Assembly (NCBI RefSeq): GCF_004346265.1
Contig: NZ_SMAP01000006.1
Span: 81,191 to 145,190, forward strand
DNA length: 64,000 nt
Source of the DNA: Thermomonas haemolytica
GTDB lineage: Bacteria > Pseudomonadota > Gammaproteobacteria > Xanthomonadales > Xanthomonadaceae
Reading direction: 5' to 3'
Positions 45,765-54,465 of the stretch are shown here, one piece after another. Numbering within the stretch: the stretch's first letter is position 1; the number at the start of each line of letters is the position of its first letter. The notes under the pieces are model-generated. The model did not search any database. It saw only the letters and a list, made by a program, of their open reading frames with translations, and was not told the DNA's origin. The translations under genes and the position numbers were made by a program.

Positions 45765-46868
45765 TCAGATCACTTCCAGCTCGGCGCGCAGCGCGCCGGC
45801 CTGCTTGAGGGCTTCCAGGATGGCCACGATGTCGCCCGGGGCGGCGCCGACCGCGTTCACCGCACGCACGATTTCCTCCAGCGAGGTGCCGCCCTTGAAC
45901 AGCACCATGTGGTTGGTCTCGGTGGTGGCGCTGATGGTGGACTGCGGCACCGCCACGGTCTGGCCCTGGCTGAAGGGGCCGGGCTGGCTCACCTGGGTGG
46001 CTTCGTTGATGGTGACCGTGAGCGAGCCATGCGCCACCGCGGCCGGCAGCACCGTCACCTGGCCGCCCATCACCACGGTGCCGGAGCGCGCGTTCACGAT
46101 GACCTTGGCGGCGGCCGCGCCCGGGGTCACTTCCAGCGATTCCAGCGCGGACAGGAAGGCGATGCGGTCGCCCGGCGGCGGGGTGACTTCGATGGTCACG
46201 CCGTCCAGCGCGCGCGCGCGGCCGGGACCGAAAGCGCGGTCGATGGCGGCCACGATACGCGCGGCGGTGGTGAAGTCGGCCTCGTGCAGGTTGAGGGTGA
46301 CGTTGCCGTTGCTCGCCGAGGCTGGGGCCGGGCGTTCGACAATCGCGCCGGACGGGATGCGGCCGCCGTTGGGCGCATTCACCGAGATCTTGGAGCCGTC
46401 GCGGCCGGCCGCGCCGAACCCGCTGACGATCAGGTTGCCCTGTGCGATCGCGTACACCTCGCCGTCGGCGCCCTTGAGCTGGGTCATCAGCAGGGTGCCG
46501 CCGCGCAGGGAGCCAGCGTTGCCGATCGAGGACACGGTGACGTCGATCGGCTGGCCCGGCTTGGCGAACGCCGGCAGCTCCGCGTTCACCGCCACCGCGG
46601 CCACGTTCTTCAGCTGCGGGTTCACGCCGGGCGGGATGGTGGCGCCCAGCTGCTCCAGCATGGTCTTCAGGCTCTGCACGGTGAACGGCGTCTGGCTGGT
46701 GCGGTCGCCGCTGCCGTCCAGGCCGACCACCAGGCCGTAGCCGATCAGCGGGTTGCCGCGCACCCCGGCGACCTGCGCCAAATCCTTGACGCGTTCGGCG
46801 CGGGCCGGGGCGGGCGCCAGCAGCAGCGTGCACAGCAGGGCGGCAAGCGCGGTCAGGGTGCGGTTCAT
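45765..46868 (-). CDS. flgI: Flagellar P-ring protein FlgI
   Basis: A 367-residue periplasmic ring protein with a clear signal peptide (about 1-24, ending APARA). The conserved [31 protein letters not shown] start of the mature protein follows. The ATG at 46868 is used; a GTG two codons upstream is possible. It lies 11 bases after flgH. Confidence 0.96.
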   Translation of the reverse strand: MNRTLTALAALLCTLLLAPAPARAERVKDLAQVAGVRGNPLIGYGLVVGLDGSGDRTSQTPFTVQSLKTMLEQLGATIPPGVNPQLKNVAAVAVNAELPAFAKPGQPIDVTVSSIGNAGSLRGGTLLMTQLKGADGEVYAIAQGNLIVSGFGAAGRDGSKISVNAPNGGRIPSGAIVERPAPASASNGNVTLNLHEADFTTAARIVAAIDRAFGPGRARALDGVTIEVTPPPGDRIAFLSALESLEVTPGAAAAKVIVNARSGTVVMGGQVTVLPAAVAHGSLTVTINEATQVSQPGPFSQGQTVAVPQSTISATTETNHMVLFKGGTSLEEIVRAVNAVGAAPGDIVAILEALKQAGALRAELEVI

Positions 46869-46879
46869 GGTCACGGCCT

Positions 46880-47599
46880 TCAGAACGGAGCCAGGGCGGA
46901 GTTGAAGAAGCGGCCCAGCCAGCCCATCGCGTTGGAACGCGCGAGGGTGCCGCGCCCGCCGTAGACGATGCGCGCGTCGCCCACGCGGTCGGAGGTCACC
47001 CGGTTGTCGGGACCGATATCGGCGCGACGCACGATGCCTTGAACCTGCACCAGCTCGTCGCCCTGGTTCAGGCGCAGCTGCTTGTCGCCGCGCACCAGCA
47101 GGTTGCCGTTGCCGAGGTCCTGCACCACCTGCACCGTGAGCTGGCCGTCCAGCTTGTTGCTCTGCGCGCTGTCGCCGTTGCCGCTGAAGCTGCGGTCGCC
47201 GCCCAGCGAGGCCGACAGCCCCGGCAGCACGGCGTTGCCGAGGGTCGGCACGCTCATGCTGGTGGCGCTCTTCTTGGCCACCGCGGTCTTGGCCTGGGTG
47301 GAGGCGGTGGTGCTTTCCACCAGCACGATGGTGAGCAGGTCGCCCACGTCGCTGGCCTTGTTGTCCTGGAACAGGCGCAGGCCCTTACCGCTACGCGCGG
47401 CGTAGATCGAGCCGCCGCCGTCGCCGGCCTGCGGCACGGCCGGGGCGGCAACCGGCGCCTGCGCCACCGGATACGGCTGCGGCGCGTCGAACGGGCGCAC
47501 GTCGCCCTGCAGGCGGTTGATGCCGGCGCAGGCCGACAGCGCCAGCGGCAGGGCGATGGCGAACGCGGCAAGGCGGGTGGAGGCGGGGAGGGCAGGCAT
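46880..47599 (-). CDS. flgH: Flagellar L-ring lipoprotein FlgH
   Basis: A 239-residue outer-membrane lipoprotein. The lipobox LSAC places the lipidated Cys at residue 24. A Pro/Ala spacer is followed by the FlgH body ([30 protein letters not shown]) and the [14 protein letters not shown] motif. It starts 8 bases after flgG. Confidence 0.95.
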   Translation of the reverse strand: MPALPASTRLAAFAIALPLALSACAGINRLQGDVRPFDAPQPYPVAQAPVAAPAVPQAGDGGGSIYAARSGKGLRLFQDNKASDVGDLLTIVLVESTTASTQAKTAVAKKSATSMSVPTLGNAVLPGLSASLGGDRSFSGNGDSAQSNKLDGQLTVQVVQDLGNGNLLVRGDKQLRLNQGDELVQVQGIVRRADIGPDNRVTSDRVGDARIVYGGRGTLARSNAMGWLGRFFNSALAPF

Positions 47600-47607
47600 G
47601 GCGCGGC

Positions 47608-48393
47608 TCACACATTGTTGTTCAGGTAGCCCAGCATCTGGTCGGTGGTGGAGATCGCCTTGGCGTTGGTTTCGTAGGCGCGCTGGGTTTCGATCATGCT
47701 CACCAGCTCTTCCACCACGTTGACGTTGGAGCCCTCCAGCGAGCCCTGCACCAGGCGGCCGAGGCCACCGGTGCCGGGGCCGCCGGTCTGGGCCGGGCCG
47801 CTGGCGCCGGTCTCGGCGTACAGGTTCTCGCCCAGCGACTGCAGGCCGGCCGGATTGACGAAGTCGGCCAGGGTGAGGGCGCCGATCTGCACCGGCTGCG
47901 CCTGCCCGGCAAGCTGCACGCTGACCGTGCCGTCGGCGCCGATGGTGATGCTCTGCGCGCCTTCCGGCAGCTGCAGGCCGGGCTGCACGGGATAGCCCTC
48001 GTTGGTCACCACCTCGCCCTGTGCATTGATCTGGAAGCTGCCGTCGCGGGTATAGGCGGACGTGCCGTCCGGCATCAGCACCTCGAAGAAGCCGCGGCCG
48101 TTGATGGCCACGTCCAGCGCGTTGCCGGTCTGGTTCAGCGCGCCTTGGGCGAACTGCTTGGCGGTCGCGGCAACGCGCACGCCGGTGCCGACCTGCAGGC
48201 CAGTGGGCAACTGGGTCTGCTCGGAGGTCGCGCCGCCCGGCTGGCGCAGGGTCTGGTACAGCAGGTCCTCGAAGCTGGCGCGGTCGCGCTTGAAGCCGGT
48301 GGTGTTGGTATTGGCGAGATTGTTGGAAATCACCGCCATCTTGGTCTGTTGGGCGTCGAGGCCGGTCTTGGCGATCCACAGGGCCTGGGTCAT
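47608..48393 (-). CDS. flgG: Flagellar distal rod protein FlgG
   Basis: A 261-residue rod protein. The N-terminal motif ([26 protein letters not shown]) and C-terminal motif ([27 protein letters not shown]) are the classic paired helices. It lies 43 bases after flgF. Confidence 0.96.
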   Translation of the reverse strand: MTQALWIAKTGLDAQQTKMAVISNNLANTNTTGFKRDRASFEDLLYQTLRQPGGATSEQTQLPTGLQVGTGVRVAATAKQFAQGALNQTGNALDVAINGRGFFEVLMPDGTSAYTRDGSFQINAQGEVVTNEGYPVQPGLQLPEGAQSITIGADGTVSVQLAGQAQPVQIGALTLADFVNPAGLQSLGENLYAETGASGPAQTGGPGTGGLGRLVQGSLEGSNVNVVEELVSMIETQRAYETNAKAISTTDQMLGYLNNNV

Positions 48394-48436
48394 GGCAGTG
48401 TCCTCGGGAAACGGGTGCGGAAGCGGGCGGGAAGGC

Positions 48437-49186
48437 TCAGGTCAGCGACACGATGGAGCTGGTGGCGCGGGCGTTCTCGTCCGCACGGTGCAAGAGCTGT
48501 ACCTGCATGTCGAACTGGCGCGACAGCGCGATCATCGACACCAGCTGGCCGGCCACGTCCACGTTGCTGGATTCCAGGGCGCCGCTGGTCAGCGCCGCGC
48601 CGGTGGCGGGCGGGGGCGGCTGCGCGCCCGGCAGCGGCCGCATCAGGCCATCGTCGCCGCGCTGCAATTCGGTGGTCTTGGCGGCCACCACCTGCAGGCG
48701 GCCGGCCTCGGCCATGGTCGAGGCCGGCTGGCCCTGCGGGACGATCGAGATCGTGCCGTCCTGGCCGATCTCCAGCGCCTGGTAGGCCGGGATCGAGACC
48801 GGCGCACCGTCGGCCCCCAGCACCGGCTGGCCGCGGGCGGTCATCAGCATGCCGTTGGCGTTCAGGGTGAGATCGCCCGCGCGGGTGTAGGCAGTGCCGC
48901 CACTGGCATCCTGGACCGCCAGCCAGCGCTCGGGCTTCAGCGCCACGTCCAGCGGGTTGCCGGTGTTGCGGATCGCGCCGGCGCGGGCATCCACGCCCAG
49001 GGTGCGCGCGGTCGCGGCCACCCGCGTGGGCAGGCCGGGGCCGGTCACCGGCACGGCCACGGTGGCGTCCAGGGTGGCCTGGAAGCCGGTGCTGTCCACG
49101 TTGGCAAGGTTCTGCGCCACCGTGGCCTGCCCGCGCAACATGGCGCTGGCTCCGGTCATGGCGACGTACAGGGCGCGATCGGTCAT
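48437..49186 (-). CDS. flgF: Flagellar proximal rod protein FlgF
   Basis: A 249-residue rod protein with the N-terminal rod motif ([17 protein letters not shown]) and C-terminal [29 protein letters not shown]. It lies 45 bases after flgE behind a strong hairpin. Confidence 0.94.
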   Translation of the reverse strand: MTDRALYVAMTGASAMLRGQATVAQNLANVDSTGFQATLDATVAVPVTGPGLPTRVAATARTLGVDARAGAIRNTGNPLDVALKPERWLAVQDASGGTAYTRAGDLTLNANGMLMTARGQPVLGADGAPVSIPAYQALEIGQDGTISIVPQGQPASTMAEAGRLQVVAAKTTELQRGDDGLMRPLPGAQPPPPATGAALTSGALESSNVDVAGQLVSMIALSRQFDMQVQLLHRADENARATSSIVSLT

Positions 49187-49198
49187 GGCGGTCTCCCG

Positions 49199-49222
49199 CC
49201 GCCCCGGCCCTGGCCGGGGCGG
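49199..49222. repeat. GC-rich palindromic hairpin between flgE and flgF
   Basis: 11-base perfect arms (49199-49209 and 49212-49222) with a 2-base loop, starting 10 bases after the flgE stop on the minus strand. No T-run follows. It could partly terminate or stabilise flgE mRNA, giving more hook protein than distal rod proteins. Confidence 0.65.
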
Positions 49223-49231
49223 GACAGTTCA

Positions 49232-50443
49232 TCAGCGGATGTTGATCACCGTCTGCGCGATCTGGTCCTGGGTCTGGATCATCTGCGCATTGGCCTGGAA
49301 GTTGCGCTGGGCGGTGATCATGTTCACCAGCTGCTCGGTCAGGTCCACGTTGGAGGCTTCCAGCCCGCCGCCCTGGATCATGCCGAAATCCGACGAGCCG
49401 GCCTGGCCGCGCAGCGGCTGCCCGGAGTTGTAGGTTTCGGCCCAGGCGTTGTCACCGAGCGACTGCAGGCCCTGCGGGTTGGGGAAATTGGTCAGCGCCA
49501 CCTGGCCCAGCGGCTGCGCCACGCCGTTGGTGTAGCGGGCCGAGACCACGCCCTCGGGCGAGATGTCGATGCCGGTGATGCGCCCGGTGGCATGCCCGTC
49601 CTGGGTCTGGGTCTGGATGCTGAAGGCATTGCCGTACTGGGTGGAGTTGCCCAGGTCCAGGGTGATGTTCAGCGGCGCCGAACCGTTGGCCGGGGTGAAC
49701 GGCGGCAGGGTGATCTGCGCCGGCGAGGTGAGGGCGCCCGCGTTGGAATACTGCAGGGTCTGCGCCGCGCCCACCGCGGTGCCGTCGATATAGGTGTACA
49801 GCTGCCACTCGTTGGGGTTGGCGGTCTTGACGTAGTACTGCGCCTGGGTATGCGCCGCGCCCAGCGAGTCATAGATGGTGATCGAGGTGGTCTGGTTGTA
49901 GGTGGTCGGGTCGTTCGGGTCGAACGGCGAGGCGGTCGGCGCGGAGGCCGCGGCCGGCAGGTTGGTCTCGATCGTGACCTTGCTGGTGGCGGCCGGCGGC
50001 GCATCGCCACTGGGGACGCGCAGGTCGCTCATGCGGCCGGTATCGAAGCCGCCGGCGACGTTCGGTGCGAACACCTGCAGGCGCTGGCCGGCCGGATTGA
50101 CGATGTAGCCGTCGCGGTCGGTGCCGAAGTTGCCGGCGCGCGAATACACGATGTTGCCTTTGTCCGACAGGGTGAAGAAGCCCTGGCCGGAGATCGCCAT
50201 GTCCAGCGCGCGCCCGGTGAAGTCGATGTTGCCCTGGCTGAACTGTTGTGCCACCGCCGCCAGCCGCACGCCGGCGCCGATCGCGTTCTGCGACAGGCCA
50301 TAGGTGGAAACCGCGAACACGTCCGCGAACTCGGCGCGCGAGCTCTTGAAGCCGGTGGTGTTGACGTTGGCGATGTTGTGGGCGGTGACTTCCAGGTCGG
50401 AACTGGCGGCGTTCATGCCGCTGATGGAGATGCGAAAGCTCAT
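49232..50443 (-). CDS. flgE: Flagellar hook protein FlgE
   Basis: A 403-residue hook subunit. The N-terminal motif (GMNAASSDLEVTAHNIANVNTTGFKSSRAEFADVF region), the central FlgE D1/D2 domains (TSITIYDSLGAAHTQAQYYVK) and the C-terminal LEASNVDLTEQLVNMITAQRNFQ are intact. It follows flgD by 36 bases. Confidence 0.96.
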   Translation of the reverse strand: MSFRISISGMNAASSDLEVTAHNIANVNTTGFKSSRAEFADVFAVSTYGLSQNAIGAGVRLAAVAQQFSQGNIDFTGRALDMAISGQGFFTLSDKGNIVYSRAGNFGTDRDGYIVNPAGQRLQVFAPNVAGGFDTGRMSDLRVPSGDAPPAATSKVTIETNLPAAASAPTASPFDPNDPTTYNQTTSITIYDSLGAAHTQAQYYVKTANPNEWQLYTYIDGTAVGAAQTLQYSNAGALTSPAQITLPPFTPANGSAPLNITLDLGNSTQYGNAFSIQTQTQDGHATGRITGIDISPEGVVSARYTNGVAQPLGQVALTNFPNPQGLQSLGDNAWAETYNSGQPLRGQAGSSDFGMIQGGGLEASNVDLTEQLVNMITAQRNFQANAQMIQTQDQIAQTVINIR

Positions 50444-50479
50444 GGTGATGCGCTCCTGATGTGGGAAAACCGGCCGCGG

Positions 50480-51157
50480 TCAACCGATGCGACGGACGGA
50501 GGACAAGGGGTAGCCACCGAGGCCGGCGAGGTTGAGCACCAGCCCCTGGGGTTCGATCGATACGCTGTCGATGCGCGCGGCCAGCCGGACCGCCAGCGCC
50601 TCGGTGTCCTTGCCACTGCCGGCGGTGGCGCGGAAGGTGAACTGGCCGGCCGGGACGGCGTTGCCGCTGTCGTCCTTGCCATCCCAGGTGAATTTGGTGG
50701 CGCCCGCGTCCTTGGCATCGACGTTGAGTCGGCGTACCACGCTGCCGCTGGCATCCACGATCTCCAACTGCACCGGCCCGGCGCGATTGGCGACGATCTC
50801 GCCGCTGGCACCCACGCCGCTGCCCAGTTGCACCTTGTCCACGTCCACCAGGGCGTCGTGGCCCACCAGCGCCGCGGCGCGCAGGGACTGGTCGTTCTCC
50901 ATCACGGTGGCCATGGCGCCCATGGCCTGCTGCATGTTCTCGATCCCCTGCACGGTGGAGAACTGCGCCAGCTGGCCCAGGAACTCGGCGCCCTTGAGCG
51001 GGTTCAGCGGGTCCTGGTTCTTCATCTGCACGGTCATCAGGCGCAGGAAATCGGCCTGGCCCATGCCGCCGGTGGAGGCGTTCTTGGAGGTCGCGTTCGG
51101 CAGCGCGTACTGGGAGTACAGGCTGTCGCTGGAGGCGGTGGAACCGACGGTGCTCAT
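50480..51157 (-). CDS. flgD: Flagellar hook cap protein FlgD
   Basis: A 225-residue hook-capping protein. The conserved N-terminus (ADFLRLMTVQMKNQDPLNPLKG, about 35-56, AEFLGQLAQFSTVQGIENM after it) precedes Tudor-like and FnIII-like domains. It lies 2 bases after flgC. Confidence 0.95.
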   Translation of the reverse strand: MSTVGSTASSDSLYSQYALPNATSKNASTGGMGQADFLRLMTVQMKNQDPLNPLKGAEFLGQLAQFSTVQGIENMQQAMGAMATVMENDQSLRAAALVGHDALVDVDKVQLGSGVGASGEIVANRAGPVQLEIVDASGSVVRRLNVDAKDAGATKFTWDGKDDSGNAVPAGQFTFRATAGSGKDTEALAVRLAARIDSVSIEPQGLVLNLAGLGGYPLSSVRRIG

Positions 51158-51159
51158 GT

Positions 51160-51567
51160 TCAGCGGCCCATGTTGAGGGTGGCGACGGCCAGTTCCTTGG
51201 CACTGTTGAAGACTTCGACGTTGGCCTGGTAGCTGCGCGAGGCAGAGATCATGTCCACCATCTGCGCCACCGGATCCACGTCGGGGGCGTACACGTAGCC
51301 CTGCGCATCGGCCAGCGGATTGCCGGGGTCGTAGCGCTTGACCGCCTCGGCCGTGCTCTCGCGCACCTCGGTGACGCGCACGCCGGCCAAGGCCTGGTTG
51401 TTGGGGATGGCCTCGGCGGCGAACACCGGTTGCTTGGCGCGGTAGGCGCCTTCCGGGGTGCCGGCCACGGTATTGGCATTGGCCAGGTTGCTGGCCACCG
51501 TGTTCAGACGCACCGACTGCGCCTGCATGGCCGAGCCGGCGACGTCGAAGATCGGGAGATTGCTCAT
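51160..51567 (-). CDS. flgC: Flagellar proximal rod protein FlgC
   Basis: A 135-residue rod protein with N-terminal MQAQSVRLNTVASNLANANT and C-terminal DPVAQMVDMISASRSYQANVEVFNSAKELA. It lies 13 bases after flgB. Confidence 0.96.
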   Translation of the reverse strand: MSNLPIFDVAGSAMQAQSVRLNTVASNLANANTVAGTPEGAYRAKQPVFAAEAIPNNQALAGVRVTEVRESTAEAVKRYDPGNPLADAQGYVYAPDVDPVAQMVDMISASRSYQANVEVFNSAKELAVATLNMGR

Positions 51568-51580
51568 GGCGCGCCTCCGC

Positions 51581-51946
51581 TTACTGGCCGGTGATCGCGG
51601 TCAGCATGGTCTTGACCTTGGATTCGACGAACGACATCGACGCGCGGTACTCCAGCGCCGCCTGCGAGAACGCGGCCTGCTCGCGCGAGGTGTCCACGGT
51701 GTTGCCGTCCAGGCTGGGCTGGGCGCTGGGGCGGGCGTAGCGGGCCAGGTTGGCCGCACCCTGGTAGGGGTCTTCGCCACTGGCGCCGGCCGCCGGGGAC
51801 AGCGCCGCCTGCAGCGCGGTGTTGAAGTCCATGTCCTGCGCCTGGAAGCCGGGGGTATCGGCATTGGCCAGGTTGGAGGCGAGCACCTGCAGCCGCTGTT
51901 CCCGCAGGATCAGCGCGGTGCCGTGGATACCGAGGAAATCACTCAT
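51581..51946 (-). CDS. flgB: Flagellar proximal rod protein FlgB
   Basis: A 121-residue rod protein with REQRLQVLASNLANADTPGFQA and the C-terminal ALEYRASMSFVESKVKTMLTAITG. The ATG at 51946 has a strong GGAGGG ribosome site 4 bases upstream and lies about 25 bases after the predicted sigma-54 start. First gene of the flgBCDEFGHIJKL run. Confidence 0.95.
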   Translation of the reverse strand: MSDFLGIHGTALILREQRLQVLASNLANADTPGFQAQDMDFNTALQAALSPAAGASGEDPYQGAANLARYARPSAQPSLDGNTVDTSREQAAFSQAALEYRASMSFVESKVKTMLTAITGQ

Positions 51947-51980
51947 GCGACCCTCCAGGGGGTTGTTCGCATGAGGTCGA

Positions 51981-51996
51981 TGCAAATGGCGTGCCG
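51981..51996 (-). promoter_or_regulatory. Sigma-54 promoter of flgB operon
   Basis: On the minus strand, CGGCACGCCATTTGCA. The GG-N10-GC spacing is exact and both boxes are close to consensus. Predicted start near 51970. Confidence 0.88.
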
Positions 51997-52098
51997 ATTG
52001 CCGCGACGGTATTCCGTGACTGCCGCGGGTGGCCACCAGAAAGCCCCCTCCGGGCGCCTTGCAAGCACCGCGCCGCAGCGGGCGTCAGGGTGAATCAG

Positions 52099-52132
52099 TA
52101 ATATCTATTCAAGTAAAATCAAATAGATATTA
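52099..52132. repeat. AT-rich 11-bp inverted repeat between cheV and flgB
   Basis: TAATATCTATT (52099-52109) and its exact reverse complement (52122-52132) are 12 bases apart, in an AT-rich island of about 60 bases that also covers the cheV stop codon. It lies 103 bases upstream of the flgB sigma-54 promoter. It may be the cheV terminator stem or an enhancer site for FleQ. Confidence 0.65.
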
Positions 52133-52134
52133 GA

Positions 52135-53055
52135 TCAATTTGATGTGATTTCAGAAATGCGAGCAGTGATCCGCTCCGCCAGTTCCTGCTGCGAATACTT
52201 GGGAACGAAGTCGTCCGCGCCCACCCGTTCGACCATCGCCTGGTTGAACACGCCCGACAGTGAGGTGTGCAGCAGGACGTACAGGTCGTTCAGCATCGGG
52301 TCGCGACGGATTTCCGACGTCAACGTGTAGCCGTCCATGGCCGGCATCTCGATATCGGAGATGACCATCGCGTAGCGCTGCGAGGGGCGCTGCCCGCCGG
52401 CGGCGATCTGCTTGAGGTGCTCCAGCGCCTGGCGGCCGTCGGACAGCTGGGTGCAGCCCAGCCCCAGCTGGTCCAGCACGCTGCGGATCTGGTTGCGCGC
52501 CACCCGCGAATCGTCCACCACCAGCACTTCGCGGCCGCCCCCCTGCGCCACCGGCAGGATCGACACGCTGGCCTGCTGCGCCGGCAGCGCCTCGGCCAGC
52601 ACGCTTTCCACGTCCACCAGCTGGATCAGCTCGTCGTGGTAGCGGGTGACGCCGGTGAGGTAGTGGGGGTCGCTGCCCAGCTCCGGCGGGGGCTTCACGT
52701 CCTCCACCGCGATGTTCACGATGCGGTCCACCGCCGAGACCAGGAAGCCCTGGACGGTGCGGTTGAACTCGGTGACCACCAGGTAGTTGGCGGCCACCTC
52801 GCCGGGCTGGCCGATGGCGGCCGCCAGGTCCAGCACAGGCACGCTGCGCCCGCGGATGTCGGCGGCGCCGAGGAACCCCGGCGGCAGCTGGGGCAGGGTG
52901 AACAGGGGCGGGCGCAGCAGGACTTCCTGCACCTTGAAGACGTTCACCCCGAACACCTGCCGCCCTCCCAGCCGGAACAGCAGCAGGGCCAACCGGTTGT
53001 GGCCGGCCAGGCGGATACGTTGGTCGATGCGGTCGAGCAGCTGGTTGCGTGCCAT
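52135..53055 (-). CDS. cheV: Chemotaxis coupling protein CheV (CheW-REC)
   Basis: A 306-residue hybrid with a CheW domain (about 15-160: FRLGGRQVFGVNVFKVQEVL, LGAADIRGRSVPVLDLA) and a C-terminal receiver domain (about 175-300: VLVVDDSRVARNQ, phosphoacceptor Asp in VISDIEMPAMDG). It couples receptors to CheA and probably serves adaptation by phosphorylation. The ATG at 53055 starts the family N-terminus LLDRIDQRIRLAGHNRLA. It faces flgA divergently; cheR, often next to cheV in Pseudomonas, is absent. Confidence 0.95.
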   Translation of the reverse strand: MARNQLLDRIDQRIRLAGHNRLALLLFRLGGRQVFGVNVFKVQEVLLRPPLFTLPQLPPGFLGAADIRGRSVPVLDLAAAIGQPGEVAANYLVVTEFNRTVQGFLVSAVDRIVNIAVEDVKPPPELGSDPHYLTGVTRYHDELIQLVDVESVLAEALPAQQASVSILPVAQGGGREVLVVDDSRVARNQIRSVLDQLGLGCTQLSDGRQALEHLKQIAAGGQRPSQRYAMVISDIEMPAMDGYTLTSEIRRDPMLNDLYVLLHTSLSGVFNQAMVERVGADDFVPKYSQQELAERITARISEITSN

Positions 53056-53062
53056 GCGGGCA

Positions 53063-53089
53063 TTGTCGGCCGCAAGCCCGGCGTCTTGA
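53063..53089 (-). promoter_or_regulatory. Sigma-28 promoter of cheV
   Basis: On the minus strand, TCAAGACG (53089-53082), 11 bases, then GCCGACAA (53070-53063). The -10 box ends only 7 bases before the cheV ATG, so a transcript from here would be nearly leaderless. Confidence 0.7.
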
Positions 53090-53091
53090 GC

Positions 53092-53107
53092 CGGCATGTC
53101 TCTTGCT
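53092..53107 (+). promoter_or_regulatory. Sigma-54 promoter of flgA
   Basis: On the plus strand, CGGCATGTCTCTTGCT, with GG and GC 10 bases apart and TTGCT as the -12 box. Predicted start near 53118, 28 bases before flgA. It abuts the divergent cheV sigma-28 site. Confidence 0.8.
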
Positions 53108-53145
53108 TCAGGAAGGCCAACCCTGTTTGCACGGACCCACCGCCC

Positions 53146-53721
53146 ATGCGGACCCCGCACTCCCACCCCGGCTTCCAGCCCCGACCTCAACCCGTCCCCA
53201 GAGGGCTGCGGCCTGCCTGCCTGGGCGGCCTGCTGTTCGCTGCGCTGTCCCTGGGCGCGCCCGCGCAGTCCCTGCAGGACCTGGCGGCGATCCAGCAGGC
53301 CGCGCTCACCGCCCTGCAGGCTGGTCCCAGTGCCCAGGCGATGGTGGCCCCGGGGCTGCGCCTGGCGGCCTGCCGGCAGCCGTTGGTCGCGGTGCCCAGC
53401 ACCCCGACCGTGGCCGACGTGCGCTGTCCCGATATCCCGGGCTGGCGCCTGTTCGTTCCGGTCCGCAACGCACCGCTGGCACTGGCCGCCAGCCCCGCCG
53501 CCGCAGGCGCCCCTGCAGATGGCGGGGCGCCGGCCGTTATCGTCAAGCGCGGCGACCCGGTGGTGCTGCGCGCCCGGATCGGCAATTCCGAGATCCGCAT
53601 GGGCGGGCGCGCCCTGGGGCAGGCCATGGCCGGGAACATCCTGAACGTGGAAAACGACAGTTCGCACCGGATCATCCGCGGCCGCCTGAACGCGGACGGT
53701 GCGGTGGACGTGGTCAATTGA
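53146..53721 (+). CDS. flgA: P-ring assembly chaperone FlgA
   Basis: A 191-residue periplasmic protein with a signal peptide whose charged N-region is long (about 1-42, hydrophobic core LGGLLFAALSLGAPAQ). The SAF-type C-terminus has VIVKRGDPVVLRARIGNSEIRMGGRALGQA and ENDSSHRIIRGRLNADGAVDVV. It assists FlgI polymerisation. Somewhat shorter than enteric FlgA. Confidence 0.9.
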   Translation: MRTPHSHPGFQPRPQPVPRGLRPACLGGLLFAALSLGAPAQSLQDLAAIQQAALTALQAGPSAQAMVAPGLRLAACRQPLVAVPSTPTVADVRCPDIPGWRLFVPVRNAPLALAASPAAAGAPADGGAPAVIVKRGDPVVLRARIGNSEIRMGGRALGQAMAGNILNVENDSSHRIIRGRLNADGAVDVVN

Positions 53722-53741
53722 GTTTTTTCGCCGAATCCGCC

Positions 53742-53768
53742 TAAAGTCCGGTTCGAGACGGCCGTTAA
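53742..53768 (+). promoter_or_regulatory. Sigma-28 promoter of flgM
   Basis: On the plus strand, TAAAGTCC (53742-53749), 11 bases, then GCCGTTAA (53761-53768). This gives flgM its own late promoter, so the anti-sigma factor is under feedback by FliA. Confidence 0.88.
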
Positions 53769-53801
53769 CCCGCTCGAACCCGTCATCCGGAGCCGCTGGC
53801 C

Positions 53802-54113
53802 ATGACCACGAAAATCGAAGGCAACCTGCCGGCGAAGCCCGTGGAGGCGAGAGCCGTCACCGAAGCCGCCCAGGCCCGCGCCGGCAACCCGCGCGCGCCC
53901 GCGGTGCAGGCCACGCCCCCGGTGGACAGCCTGCGCCTGACCGGCGAGGCGGTCGGGCTGAAGGCGATGGCCAAGGAACTGGCCGGGCCGTCCAAAGTGG
54001 ACATGGCCAAGGTCAAGGAAATCCGCAGCGCGATCGACAACGGCAGCTACCAGATCAACCCGCAGGAAATCGCCGACCGCCTGCTGGCGCTGGAACGCGA
54101 AATCCTGAAGTGA
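53802..54113 (+). CDS. flgM: Anti-sigma-28 factor FlgM
   Basis: A 103-residue small, probably disordered protein. The C-terminal half (about 60-100: KVDMAKVKEIRSAIDNGSYQINPQEIADRLLALE) is the FliA-binding region. It holds FliA until exported through the finished hook. It lies 80 bases after flgA and 7 bases before flgN. Confidence 0.94.
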   Translation: MTTKIEGNLPAKPVEARAVTEAAQARAGNPRAPAVQATPPVDSLRLTGEAVGLKAMAKELAGPSKVDMAKVKEIRSAIDNGSYQINPQEIADRLLALEREILK

Positions 54114-54120
54114 CACGCCC

Positions 54121-54465
54121 ATGAGCACCGACGTCGACGTGCACCCGCTGGACGCGCTGGAACAGGCCCTGCAGGCCGAGCGCCGGGCCCTGCTGGAGCA
54201 CGACGTCGATGCCCTGATGCAGTCCGCGCAGGCCAAGCTGGTCGCCTTGCGCGATGCCGAGCGCATCGCCGGCCCCGACGACCACGCGCGCATCCGCGAG
54301 CTGCACGAACTCAACCGCGCCAATGCAGTGCTGCTGGCGCGCCGGCGCCGGGAAGTCGCCTGGACGTTGCGCCACCTCGGCCGCAGCGAGGCCACCGGCA
54401 CCTACGACGTTTCCGGCTTTGCCAGCACGGCGCGCGCCGGAGGCCGCTGGCTGGGGTGTGGATGA
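54121..54465 (+). CDS. flgN: FlgN-like chaperone for FlgK/FlgL
   Basis: A 114-residue helical protein (HPLDALEQALQAERRALLEHD, ARIRELHELNRANAVLLARRRREV) placed directly after flgM as flgN usually is. It chaperones hook-filament junction proteins. Its stop overlaps the next gene by 4 bases. Confidence 0.82.
   Translation: MSTDVDVHPLDALEQALQAERRALLEHDVDALMQSAQAKLVALRDAERIAGPDDHARIRELHELNRANAVLLARRRREVAWTLRHLGRSEATGTYDVSGFASTARAGGRWLGCG

Noticed and set aside
42376..46740. Very long plus-strand open frame (over 1,400 codons) across flgL-flgK-flgJ-flgI
   Set aside because: It is an antisense shadow of well-conserved minus-strand flagellar genes; its translation is repetitive, biased to Gly/Ala/Arg/His/Gln and has no domain.
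53092..53130. Alternative sigma-54 site AGGCCAACCCTGTTTGCA before flgA
   Set aside because: GG and GC are 12 bases apart; the adjacent site at 53092-53107 fits exactly.
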